DNA of 10,739 nt from Chryseobacterium sp. (GTDB lineage Bacteria > Bacteroidota > Bacteroidia > Flavobacteriales > Weeksellaceae), in contig RDDY01000229.1 in the NCBI GenBank assembly GCA_003852805.1, positions 1-10,739 of the forward strand, read 5' to 3'. A model generated the notes under the pieces. It saw nothing but the letters and a program-made list of their open reading frames with translations, was not told the origin of the DNA and did not search any database. This document shows positions 1-5,781 of this stretch, one piece after another. Within the stretch, counting starts at the first letter, position 1, and every line of letters begins with the position of its first letter. The translations under genes and the position numbers were made by a program.

Positions 1-39
1 CTTTTGATTTTGCAGAAGCGTTGGCATTTTGTCTTTCAT
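1..39 (-). CDS. possible 5' end of a divergent gene, cut by the window edge
   Basis: An ATG at 39-37 on the minus strand opens a frame that stays open to the window edge (13 codons, reading MKDKMPTLLQNQK). A minus-strand TAAATTTG box (76-69), a perfect TAnnTTTG match, lies about 30 nt upstream of this ATG, as expected for a Bacteroidota promoter driving a divergent gene. Thirteen codons are too few to recognise any family, so the product is unknown. It may equally be chance. Confidence 0.3.
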   Translation of the reverse strand, partial: MKDKMPTLLQNQK

Positions 40-68
40 TTTTCTGTTCGTTTACTTTCCATAATGGG

Positions 69-85
69 CAAATTTACTATTTTTG
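69..85. promoter_or_regulatory. back-to-back divergent -7 boxes upstream of mce
   Basis: TATTTTTG at 78-85 on the plus strand fits the Bacteroidota -7 consensus TAnnTTTG and would start transcription about 20 nt before the mce ATG. TAAATTTG at 76-69 on the minus strand is a second perfect match facing the other way. No clean -33 TTTG is present at the ideal distance for either box; TTTC at 56-59 is the nearest candidate for mce. Confidence 0.45.
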
Positions 86-110
86 AGCGTAACAGAAATC
101 CATTCGGTTC

Positions 111-518
111 ATGATAAAAATAGAGCATCTGGGCATTGCGGTAAAAAGTCTGAATGATGCAGATCCACTGTTTGCGCGGCTTTTGGGCAAGGACAACTAT
201 AAAACGGAAGAGGTGGAACGCGAGGGCGTGAAGACCTCTTTTTACCATATAGGCGAGAGCAAAATCGAATTGTTGGAAGCGACCCGTGAAGACAGCCCGA
301 TTGCCAAATTTATCGACAAACGCGGTGAGGGCATTCATCACATTGCACTGGCGGTGGACGATATGGAAGCGGAGATACAACGTCTGAAAACCGAAGGCTT
401 CGAGTTTATTTCCGAAACCCCGAAGGACGGGGCCGACAATAAACGCGTGGTTTTTCTGCATCCGAAATCCACCAACGGCGTATTGGTAGAGCTTTGCCAA
501 GAAAAAGTCAACAATTAG
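111..518 (+). CDS. mce: methylmalonyl-CoA epimerase
   Basis: This 135-residue protein interconverts (2R)- and (2S)-methylmalonyl-CoA, linking propionyl-CoA or odd-chain carbon to succinyl-CoA through methylmalonyl-CoA mutase in the cytoplasm. The length is typical of the family, which belongs to the VOC (glyoxalase-type) fold with two paired beta-alpha-beta-beta-beta units. The N-terminal IEHLGIAV stretch, the central GEGIHHIAL stretch and the C-terminal GVLVELCQ stretch are family signatures. Likely metal ligands are His6, His76 or His77, and Glu127, with Glu53 as a possible further one. The ATG at 111 puts the first strand at the usual place, and a TAnnTTTG box lies just upstream. It seems monocistronic and is followed by a tRNA gene. 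Family assignment is firm; the ligand list is by analogy. Confidence 0.93.
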   Translation: MIKIEHLGIAVKSLNDADPLFARLLGKDNYKTEEVEREGVKTSFYHIGESKIELLEATREDSPIAKFIDKRGEGIHHIALAVDDMEAEIQRLKTEGFEFISETPKDGADNKRVVFLHPKSTNGVLVELCQEKVNN

Positions 519-523
519 TTTTT

Positions 524-550
524 TATTTTTGAAAATAAATTTTAAATTTG
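524..550 (+). promoter_or_regulatory. tRNA promoter, two candidate -7 boxes
   Basis: TAAATTTG at 543-550 matches the Bacteroidota TAnnTTTG -7 element and sits about 18 nt before the tRNA 5' end, leaving a short 5' leader for RNase P. A second match, TATTTTTG at 524-531, lies upstream. The T-rich stretch at 519-524 is the only -33-like sequence for the proximal box. Confidence 0.5.
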
Positions 551-568
551 CACACCTCCAACGGAGCC

Positions 569-642
569 GGTCCTATAACTCAGTTGGTTAGAGTAGCTGA
601 CTCATAATCAGCAAGTCCTTGGTTCGAGCCCAAGTGGGACCA
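569..642 (+). tRNA. tRNA-Met (anticodon CAT)
   Basis: A full cloverleaf of 74 nt can be drawn. The acceptor stem GGTCCTA pairs with TGGGACC. The D stem is ACTC/GAGT, the anticodon stem GCTGA/TCAGC with loop CTCATAA, and the T stem CTTGG/CCAAG with loop TTCGAGC. The discriminator is A642. The anticodon CAT is at 603-605. The 3' CCA is not encoded. The 7-bp perfect acceptor stem argues against the initiator, so elongator Met is the best call. The lysidine-modified Ile2 tRNA also has a CAT gene anticodon and cannot be excluded by eye. Confidence 0.93.
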
Positions 643-644
643 CA

Positions 645-679
645 AAAGCACTTACAGCAATGTAGGTGCTTTTTATTTT
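645..679 (+). terminator. intrinsic terminator after the tRNA
   Basis: AAAGCACTTACA (645-656) and TGTAGGTGCTTT (661-672) form a 12-bp stem with one G-T wobble around a GCAA tetraloop, followed by a T-rich tail. It begins three bases after the tRNA discriminator and clearly ends that transcript. Confidence 0.9.
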
Positions 680-774
680 CGTCCGGAGCATCGGAAAATG
701 ACTTTCGTCATCCGCAATACCATCGTGCGGATTCCTGCGTTATCATTCCGTCGGCATATGCTGCACAAAATGGC

Positions 775-782
775 TAACTTTG
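775..782 (+). promoter_or_regulatory. -7 box of the lipoprotein gene
   Basis: TAACTTTG is a perfect TAnnTTTG match. It overlaps the upstream in-frame ATG at 780, so transcription would start near 788. This rules out 780 as the translation start and supports the ATG at 816. The -33 region (TCGG near 751-754, 20 bp upstream) is weak. Confidence 0.55.
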
Positions 783-815
783 GATACAACTTTAATTTCT
801 AACCTTTCGATTCCT

Positions 816-1238
816 ATGAAAAAAATTGTAGTAGGCGCTTTGGCGGCCCTGTCACTGACGCTTACGGCTTGCAATCAGAACGCTGCAAAAAACGATGAGC
901 ACGCAATGCATGCGAGTGCCGAAACACAAGCCGGCTTTGCAGATTATAAAATAGGCGACATTGTGCCGAACGACAAAGTCTGCATGGTGAACAACGAATA
1001 CATGGGCAGAGACCAGCTGGAAGTGCAAGTAGACGGCAAGACCTATTACGGCTGCTGCGAGATGTGCCAAGAGCGCTTGCCGAACGACCCGACGGCTAGA
1101 GAAGCCATAGATCCGGTTTCCAACAAACCTGTCGACAAAGCTACGGCGGTCATTGCCCTGACGGACGCAAACGGTGCCGTGGCCTATTTTGAAAACAACG
1201 ATACCTACAACGAATACCTGAAATCAGCAGCTAAATAA
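816..1238 (+). CDS. small cysteine-rich lipoprotein, probably metal-binding
   Basis: This is a 140-residue predicted lipoprotein. The N-terminus has a KK pair, a hydrophobic core and a lipobox LTAC, so Cys19 would be lipidated and the protein anchored in the outer membrane or periplasm. A short His/Glu-rich stretch follows the anchor. The mature domain has Cys56 and a GCCEMC cluster (Cys80, Cys81, Cys84), which resembles the metal-binding TRASH/YHS-like arrangement of small Bacteroidota lipoproteins; a copper or heavy-metal role is inference only. The ATG at 816 is preferred over the in-frame ATG at 780 because it places the signal peptide at the N-terminus and because a -7 promoter box overlaps 780. 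The gene is monocistronic, with its own promoter and terminator. No precise function is recognised. Confidence 0.8.
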   Translation: MKKIVVGALAALSLTLTACNQNAAKNDEHAMHASAETQAGFADYKIGDIVPNDKVCMVNNEYMGRDQLEVQVDGKTYYGCCEMCQERLPNDPTAREAIDPVSNKPVDKATAVIALTDANGAVAYFENNDTYNEYLKSAAK

Positions 1239-1249
1239 ATTTTAAATAA

Positions 1250-1313
1250 GAACCGCTCTACCTTAGATTAAGCGGTTCGCATCTATACAGCCGGAGGATT
1301 CTCCGGCTTTTTT
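1250..1313 (+). terminator. hairpin plus intrinsic terminator of the lipoprotein gene
   Basis: GAACCGCT (1250-1257) pairs with AGCGGTTC (1271-1278). Downstream, AGCCGGAG (1289-1296) pairs with CTCCGGCT (1301-1308) around a GATT loop, followed directly by a T-run. The second hairpin is a textbook intrinsic terminator; the first may stabilise the mRNA 3' end. Confidence 0.88.
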
Positions 1314-1623
1314 CGTTTTTGTGTTGTGAACGAGGTGGCGTAAGAAATTTACAGGATTTTTAAACGTCCAATTCACAGTATGCAATAATTAAGAAGCAAT
1401 TTATTTGGGTGTTAGATTGTGAAGCTGTTTAAAGTTTAAGGTTAACATCGTTTATATTGTAAATAATTGTTACATTAGCAACAAAACACAAATGATGATA
1501 AGTATTTGCAAAACGACTATTTGTTCAGACGTCTATTGTTTGTTCTCGAGTTAACATAATGACGCGCCCTGTTTGGGAATTCACCGTTTAACCGATCATG
1601 TACTCAGCAATACAACAGCATCA
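1314..1623. other. AT-rich intergenic region before cas6
   Basis: No gene is supported here. The stretch is AT-rich and marks the junction between housekeeping genes and the CRISPR-Cas locus. It must hold the cas6 promoter, but no clean TAnnTTTG box with a -33 partner was found; TATTGTTTG (1534-1542) is close but one base too long. A gapped match to the CRISPR repeat on the minus strand at 1365-1395 is described among the findings. Confidence 0.6.
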
Positions 1624-2406
1624 ATGACTTTGAAAATTACCCTTTCCAGTAATTCATCATCCCGTCTAATTCCGATAAATTATGCGTATCCGCTGAGCGC
1701 AGCGGTATACAAAATATTGCAGAAAGGCGACGTGGAATATGCGGAATTCCTGCACGAGAAAGGCTACGGAAAAGGCTTCAAGTTTTTCACCTTCTCGCAG
1801 TTGAATGTGCCGTTTAAAATTGTGGACGATCGGCTGAAATTGTTGACTGATGAAGTCGATTTTTCAATCAGCTTTCATTTGCCACAAGCAGCCGAAAGTT
1901 TTGTAAAAGGGTTATTTCAAAGTGAACGCATAGAGATCGCCGATAAAAAATCAAAGGTAAGTTTTACGGTAAAGTCGGTGGAGAGTTTGGGGAATCCGTT
2001 GATGCCCCAGTCTGAAAATGAAATTGTAAACTTAGAGCTAAAGCCGATGTCGCCGGTGGTTGCGGGAATTCAAAACGAGCGCGGACACTACGACTTTTTG
2101 GCTCCCGATGACCCGAGATTTGCTTCGGCACTAATCTACAACTGGCGCAGCAAAATTGCCGCTTGCTACGATGACCGGATTGCAGACAGTGCATTGTTAA
2201 TGTTAGAAATTATACCAAAAAAGTATGCATTTAAATCGCGGTTGATGACCATAAAAGCGGACACGCCACAAGAAACCAAAATCCGCGGCTGGATGAACTT
2301 CGGACTAGAAGTAACGGCTGAGAGAAGGTTTGTGGAATTGCTGATGAATGCGGGGGTTGGGGTGTACAACTCGATGGGGTGTGGGATGGTGCTCAGTGCG
2401 ATATAA
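1624..2406 (+). CDS. cas6: CRISPR-associated endoribonuclease Cas6 (type I-B)
   Basis: Cas6 cleaves the pre-crRNA inside each repeat, leaving the 8-nt 5' handle (here ATTGAAAT) on mature crRNAs. The 260-residue length is typical. The C-terminal glycine-rich loop (AGVGVYNSMGCGMV, residues 243-256) is the family hallmark that contacts the repeat RNA. The N-terminal half has the usual FLHEKGYGKGFKFFTFSQL-like segment; His44 there is the likely catalytic residue. The ATG at 1624 gives the standard start (MTLKITL); an in-frame TTG at 1573 would add 17 unconserved residues. It is separated from cas8 by 180 nt and is probably transcribed on its own. This matters because its product would also be needed to process the minus-strand pseudo-crRNA encoded just downstream, whose transcript runs antisense into the cas6 3' end. 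Confidence 0.93.
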   Translation: MTLKITLSSNSSSRLIPINYAYPLSAAVYKILQKGDVEYAEFLHEKGYGKGFKFFTFSQLNVPFKIVDDRLKLLTDEVDFSISFHLPQAAESFVKGLFQSERIEIADKKSKVSFTVKSVESLGNPLMPQSENEIVNLELKPMSPVVAGIQNERGHYDFLAPDDPRFASALIYNWRSKIAACYDDRIADSALLMLEIIPKKYAFKSRLMTIKADTPQETKIRGWMNFGLEVTAERRFVELLMNAGVGVYNSMGCGMVLSAI

Positions 2407-2477
2407 TAAATTGTCCCTCAACCTTTTGTAATTATTTTCAATTCAAAATTTGTACGATTCGCAGGAAAAGGGACAGT
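2400..2477 (-). ncRNA. candidate regulatory pseudo-crRNA (CreR/CreA-like), single degenerate repeat plus spacer
   Basis: On the minus strand a degenerate CRISPR repeat (2464-2435) matches the array repeat at 21/30 positions without gaps. Repeat positions 6-13 (AATCGTAC) and 21-29 (GAATTGAAA) are fully conserved, so the crRNA 5' handle would be ATTGAAAA instead of ATTGAAAT. The Cas6 hairpin is kept (see the repeat entry). A pseudo-spacer starts at 2434 and reads TAATTACAAAAGGTTGA. Its first 17 nt match the cas8 promoter at 16 positions. A promoter facing this way lies at 2513-2482, giving a start near 2477. The 3' end is unknown; no convincing second repeat was found. Known parallels are the CreA and CreR RNAs of type I systems, which guide Cascade to a promoter by partial complementarity. 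Function here is inferred. Confidence 0.75.
2435..2464 (-). repeat. degenerate CRISPR repeat in reverse orientation
   Basis: Reading the minus strand, positions 1-30 are CTGCG, AATCGTAC, AAATTTT and GAATTGAAAA in sequence. Against the array repeat the differences are confined to positions 3-5, 14, 16-18, 20 and 30. In the array repeat C13, C14, A15 pair with T19, G20, G21 around a 3-nt loop. In the degenerate copy C13, A14, A15 pair with T19, T20, G21, so the only altered stem pair (C14-G20 to A14-T20) still pairs. Loop bases 16-18 have all changed. This pattern suggests selection for Cas6 recognition rather than simple decay. Confidence 0.85.
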
Positions 2478-2481
2478 ATTG

Positions 2482-2513
2482 CAAAAATAGCAATTAGCGG
2501 CTAAAAATACAGA
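2482..2513 (-). promoter_or_regulatory. promoter of the pseudo-crRNA
   Basis: TATTTTTG on the minus strand (2489-2482) is a perfect TAnnTTTG -7 box. TCTG (2513-2510), one base off the -33 TTTG, lies exactly 20 bp upstream. Transcription would begin about 12 nt before the degenerate repeat. It faces away from the cas8 promoter. Confidence 0.6.
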
Positions 2514-2532
2514 TCATATATAATAAGCAGCT

Positions 2533-2552
2533 TCAACATTTTGTAATTACGG
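2533..2552 (-). promoter_or_regulatory. predicted pseudo-crRNA target (protospacer and PAM) on the cas8 promoter
   Basis: The minus strand from 2549 reads TAATTACAAAATGTTGA, matching the first 17 nt of the pseudo-spacer except at position 12. The 11 PAM-proximal nt match without a gap. The three bases 5' of it are CCG (2552-2550), a plausible type I PAM that differs from the AAA flanking the pseudo-spacer itself. The match contains the complement of the TTTTG -33 box, so bound Cascade would occlude the cas8 promoter. Confidence 0.7.
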
Positions 2553-2569
2553 AATAATATTTATATTTG
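2539..2569 (+). promoter_or_regulatory. promoter of the cas8-cas2 operon
   Basis: TTTTG (2539-2543), then 18 bp, then TATATTTG (2562-2569) is a near-consensus Bacteroidota promoter. The start of transcription would fall near 2575, about 12 nt before the cas8 ATG, so there is essentially no untranslated leader and no room for a separate small toxin RNA. Confidence 0.75.
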
Positions 2570-2586
2570 CTTTTCAACTTTAAGAC

Positions 2587-3996
2587 ATGGACAAAGAATT
2601 GTTAACAGCTACTACAGGCGACCCTTTTGCCGACACAGGCGGTCTCGTGATAAAACATCTGTGGTCGTTACCACATTTAAGGGATAAGGGTATATTGGAG
2701 TTGATAGAATATGCAGCAAAAATCTATGTGAATAACTGGAACGGGAAACTTCATGCATTTTTTCTTAACTCTACCATTACGCAGCCTGCATTTAAAGGCC
2801 AAAAGAAGATTGATGAGACTTTAAAGTTTTATCGAAGCCTTCTGGATGAGTCGAGGGATTCCCAAATAGGATATTGTAGAATCAGCGGCAGAGAAACGAA
2901 GCTATTTGCGGCGGGGCGCGATAACCATATCCTTTCAGGTTCGGGAACCTTTGTCAACTTTCACCATAGTTTTGAGTCCGGTCTGTTTTTATCGAAAGAG
3001 ATTCTCATCAGGATGTTTTTCGTTCCACTTGGCTTGGTGCAGTTGAGTGATAAGGTTGCGATGCTTACGAGCAACGATCAACAGGTTACAGAATCCTTTG
3101 TTAAGAGGAACTGCGCTCAAAATTTACAGGCGCTCAGTAGCGGAATTGCTGAAGGGGTCCTTAAAAGCGAATTTAACAACCCTGCAAATGCTTTATTCAA
3201 TTTTGCGGATGATCTTAATACGCGCCTTCAGCGTTTGATTGATGGGGATGAGGATGAACTGTGGAAAGCGGCGAACATTACCTTGAATCTCTATCATTTT
3301 ACCAACTTTGGTGCAAGTCCTGAAGTTAACTTATATGTTTTAGAATCTACAGTATTTAAGTTTTACGTTTTTTGTAACAGCATAAAGGTTAAAAAAGATT
3401 GGAATAGATTTCTGCGGAGCCATTACAGGAATTCTAAGGTCAAGGGTATAGAATACATTGAGTTGACAGAAGAATGGAGAGGCAAGGATCAAAATTTCGA
3501 CTTTTCTGCTTACAAGACTTGGCGCAATAGTGTGCTGGATAACCTTTTAAATGGCAAATCCATTCTCGGGGCTATTTTAAAATGGAATGTAGACCATTCT
3601 TTCCCTTTTATTATTGTCGAAGTATATCAAACAATCGTTAGAAATATGGAAAAAAGAACAATTGAAAAAATAAAACAGATTGCGGATTACATCGTCGTAA
3701 ACCGTGACACTGATTTTATCACCAAGAGTATCAAGCGCCTTAATGGTGAAAAATCTGCCCATGGTATGCGGCAATTTATTATTAAGCTAAATGGTGAAAA
3801 TTATCAAAACGGCGGAGCAGATCCTCTCATTACTGTGCAGGACTACGCCGATTATCTCTTCCCTGACGGAGCAAACTGGAAGGAAGTGCGCGATGTGTTA
3901 TTGATTGCCATCTACGAGAAACTCCATGAAGAGAACAAATTTGTAGATGCACCAATTTTGGAAGATGAAGAATCGGAAATATCCAATCTAAACTAA
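2587..3996 (+). CDS. cas8b: Cascade large subunit Cas8b1 (Cst1 family)
   Basis: Cas8 is the large subunit of the type I-B Cascade; it recognises the PAM and helps open the target duplex. The 469-residue protein starts with the Cst1-type segment GDPFADTGGLVIK (residues 11-23). The identification rests on this segment, on length and on its position before cas7(cst2), cas5 and cas3. Cst1 proteins are commonly described as CXXC-CXXC proteins; here only CRIS (Cys97 to Ser100, in YCRISGRE) remains at the expected first knuckle and no CXXC is present anywhere, so the zinc site seems lost. Residues 300-460 are charged and helical in appearance, fitting the C-terminal helical bundle. The gene is first in the operon behind a strong promoter; cas7 follows after 5 nt. 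It is AT-rich (19 of 60 G+C at 3301-3360). Confidence 0.87.
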   Translation: MDKELLTATTGDPFADTGGLVIKHLWSLPHLRDKGILELIEYAAKIYVNNWNGKLHAFFLNSTITQPAFKGQKKIDETLKFYRSLLDESRDSQIGYCRISGRETKLFAAGRDNHILSGSGTFVNFHHSFESGLFLSKEILIRMFFVPLGLVQLSDKVAMLTSNDQQVTESFVKRNCAQNLQALSSGIAEGVLKSEFNNPANALFNFADDLNTRLQRLIDGDEDELWKAANITLNLYHFTNFGASPEVNLYVLESTVFKFYVFCNSIKVKKDWNRFLRSHYRNSKVKGIEYIELTEEWRGKDQNFDFSAYKTWRNSVLDNLLNGKSILGAILKWNVDHSFPFIIVEVYQTIVRNMEKRTIEKIKQIADYIVVNRDTDFITKSIKRLNGEKSAHGMRQFIIKLNGENYQNGGADPLITVQDYADYLFPDGANWKEVRDVLLIAIYEKLHEENKFVDAPILEDEESEISNLN

Positions 3997-4001
3997 TAGT
4001 T

Positions 4002-5096
4002 ATGAATTTGAAAACTCAAGGCTTTATCCTTTTGGATGTAGATGTTGTTGCCTTAAACAACGCAGGAAAAAACAATAAAAGTAATTTTGACAATGCCGTC
4101 GCGACGAAAAAAGTGTATAAAAACGGCAGAGCTTATACCTATGTTTCAGGGCAAGCATGGAGATACTGGTGGCGCGAAGCATTACAAAAAAATCACGGAT
4201 GGGAGCTGTCTCCCGTCACGCGGGAAAGCAAAATTGCATTCACGGCGGCAAACCCTGTAAAATATGCTGACGATGACATCTTCGGCTATATGAAAGCTGC
4301 CAAAGATGTTATTGTTGATGAAAATGGAAATCCTGTTTTAAAAAATGGCCGGGAACAAACTGAGAATGTTACTGTGACACGCGTCTCGCCCTTGAAAAAT
4401 TCGGTAATAGTCTCGGTAGGATCTACCCAACCTGTTGAAAACTGGTCAAGCATGGCTCGGCAAGAAGGAGATTCGGTTCCTTATGTGAAAGAGGAATATA
4501 GTGCAATAATGAAAGGAATGTTTTCACTCGACTTGGAACAGGCGGGAACATTTTCGAATTATAACAAAACAGGTTTCAAAAACCTGACCGAGAAGCTGAA
4601 AGAAGAAGCCTTAAAAAATGGCGCTTCTGAAATCGAAGACTCCTATGTTAAAGACAGTAAAGGAAATAGACAAAAGTTGGTGCGGCTACAGCCTGAAATA
4701 AGAGTAAAGCGGATCGAGGATACCATTAAAGCATTAAAGTCAATATCTGGCGGCGCAATGCAAACGAACAATATGGGTGATGTCACCCCCAAATTTATCG
4801 TTTTAGCCACTACAAATACAGGCAATCATCCGTTTTCGCACATTGCTTCAAGTGAAGGAATGAACAGTGAGAAAGTATACCTGAATGTCAACGGAATTAA
4901 GGAGGTGCTAAGAGATTATAACGATCAGTTTGTCGGTATAGTATTTATCGGACGAAGAAGTGGTTTCTTGGACGAGTACAGTGACGAGCTGAGAGCGCTG
5001 GAGTCATTGGGTGATGGCTACCCGGCTGTCAAAATCGGCTCCGTAAACGAAACCATTGACAATTATTGTGAACAGTTAAAAAGTCAGCTTAAATAA
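4002..5096 (+). CDS. cas7: Cascade backbone subunit Cas7 (Cst2/DevR family)
   Basis: Cas7 polymerises along the crRNA spacer and forms the Cascade backbone. At 364 residues it is within the size range of the DevR/Cst2 group. Typical features are an N-terminal RRM-like strand (GFILLDVDVVALN, residues 7-19), the AYTYVSGQAWRYWWREAL segment (residues 44-61), and the acidic DDDIFGYM motif (residues 90-97). The segment around residues 108-125 (VDENGNPVLKNGREQTEN) looks like a loop insertion. It starts 5 nt after cas8 and its TAA overlaps the cas5 ATG by one base (TAATG), implying translational coupling. Confidence 0.94.
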   Translation: MNLKTQGFILLDVDVVALNNAGKNNKSNFDNAVATKKVYKNGRAYTYVSGQAWRYWWREALQKNHGWELSPVTRESKIAFTAANPVKYADDDIFGYMKAAKDVIVDENGNPVLKNGREQTENVTVTRVSPLKNSVIVSVGSTQPVENWSSMARQEGDSVPYVKEEYSAIMKGMFSLDLEQAGTFSNYNKTGFKNLTEKLKEEALKNGASEIEDSYVKDSKGNRQKLVRLQPEIRVKRIEDTIKALKSISGGAMQTNNMGDVTPKFIVLATTNTGNHPFSHIASSEGMNSEKVYLNVNGIKEVLRDYNDQFVGIVFIGRRSGFLDEYSDELRALESLGDGYPAVKIGSVNETIDNYCEQLKSQLK

Positions 5097-5770
5097 TGGA
5101 GCTATATTCAATAGATATCAGAAGCTGGACTGCCAGCTTCCGATATCCGAATATTATCAGCGGGATACAGCCAACGCTGGAGGTTCCCCCGATCAGCACT
5201 GTTTTGGGTTTGATCAATGCTGCTGCGGGTTTTTATATCGAGCATGAGGCGCTTTCTCTCGGATATTATTTTGAATTCCAAGGCAAAGAAATGGATTTGG
5301 AAACGATATACATGATGGACACTGCCAAAGGAAAGCCCAATAATGCTGCCAAGTCCAATGTTATCAAAAGAGAATTTTTATTTGATAACCTTTTAAGAGT
5401 CTACACCGATGATAAAAAGGTTGCCGATTACTTTAAATCGCCTGCTTATCCTTTGGTCTTAGGCCGAATGAATGATTTGGCCTCTGTAGATCGGACGAAG
5501 ATTGTGAGCAGGAAGTTGGAAAAAGTGGAAAACGCCGGCAATATCAGAGGTCAGATTATTCCTTTCAGCAATAACTATTTGCCGGGTGTAATCCAAGCTT
5601 TGCCGAAATATTTTACCGATGAAATTCCGCGGAGGAATATCGGTACGGAATCATATTCAGTAGTGAACCATCGCGCAAAGACTATGAATAGTAAACTAAG
5701 CGCGTTTCGCGATGAAATTGGAGGCAAGACGGTTGACATCTTTATGCATGAACTGGATTTCAGAAAATAA
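5096..5770 (+). CDS. cas5: Cascade subunit Cas5 (type I-B)
   Basis: Cas5 caps the crRNA 5' handle and contacts Cas8 and the first Cas7. The 224-residue protein has the family N-terminus: a beta strand followed by SWTASFRYPNIISGIQPTLE (residues 10-29), then VPPISTVLGLINAAAG (residues 30-45), the conserved proline-rich turn and glycine of the RAMP fold. The C-terminal part is shorter and less conserved, as usual. The start codon overlaps the cas7 stop by one base; cas3 begins 11 nt after the stop. Confidence 0.92.
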   Translation: MELYSIDIRSWTASFRYPNIISGIQPTLEVPPISTVLGLINAAAGFYIEHEALSLGYYFEFQGKEMDLETIYMMDTAKGKPNNAAKSNVIKREFLFDNLLRVYTDDKKVADYFKSPAYPLVLGRMNDLASVDRTKIVSRKLEKVENAGNIRGQIIPFSNNYLPGVIQALPKYFTDEIPRRNIGTESYSVVNHRAKTMNSKLSAFRDEIGGKTVDIFMHELDFRK

Positions 5771-5781
5771 AAATTTTAAGT

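Noticed and set aside
36..500. Long minus-strand frame opposite mce
   Set aside because: Antisense shadow of a clear methylmalonyl-CoA epimerase gene; no domain features.
1455..1465. Second seed-like match of the pseudo-spacer upstream of cas6 (TATTTACAATA on the minus strand, 9/11)
   Set aside because: Mismatches at seed positions 3 and 10, flank AAT rather than CCG, and low-complexity AT-rich context make chance the better explanation.
1573..1623. TTG start for cas6
   Set aside because: The 17 extra residues are not Cas6-like, and ATG at 1624 gives the family-typical N-terminus.
2380..2412. Second degenerate repeat after the pseudo-spacer, suggested by ATCG and CACTG on the minus strand
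   Set aside because: Needs a 5-nt deletion, lacks the GAATTGAAA end, and lies in the cas6 coding end; not convincing.
2419..2549. The two TCAACnTTTTGTAATTA copies as operators of a conventional repressor
   Set aside because: Possible, but it does not explain why one copy starts exactly at the first base after a repeat-like sequence; kept as the main alternative rather than a feature.
2570..2586. CreT-like toxin RNA driven by the targeted promoter
   Set aside because: Only about 12 nt separate the predicted transcription start from the cas8 ATG; there is no room for a separate toxin gene.
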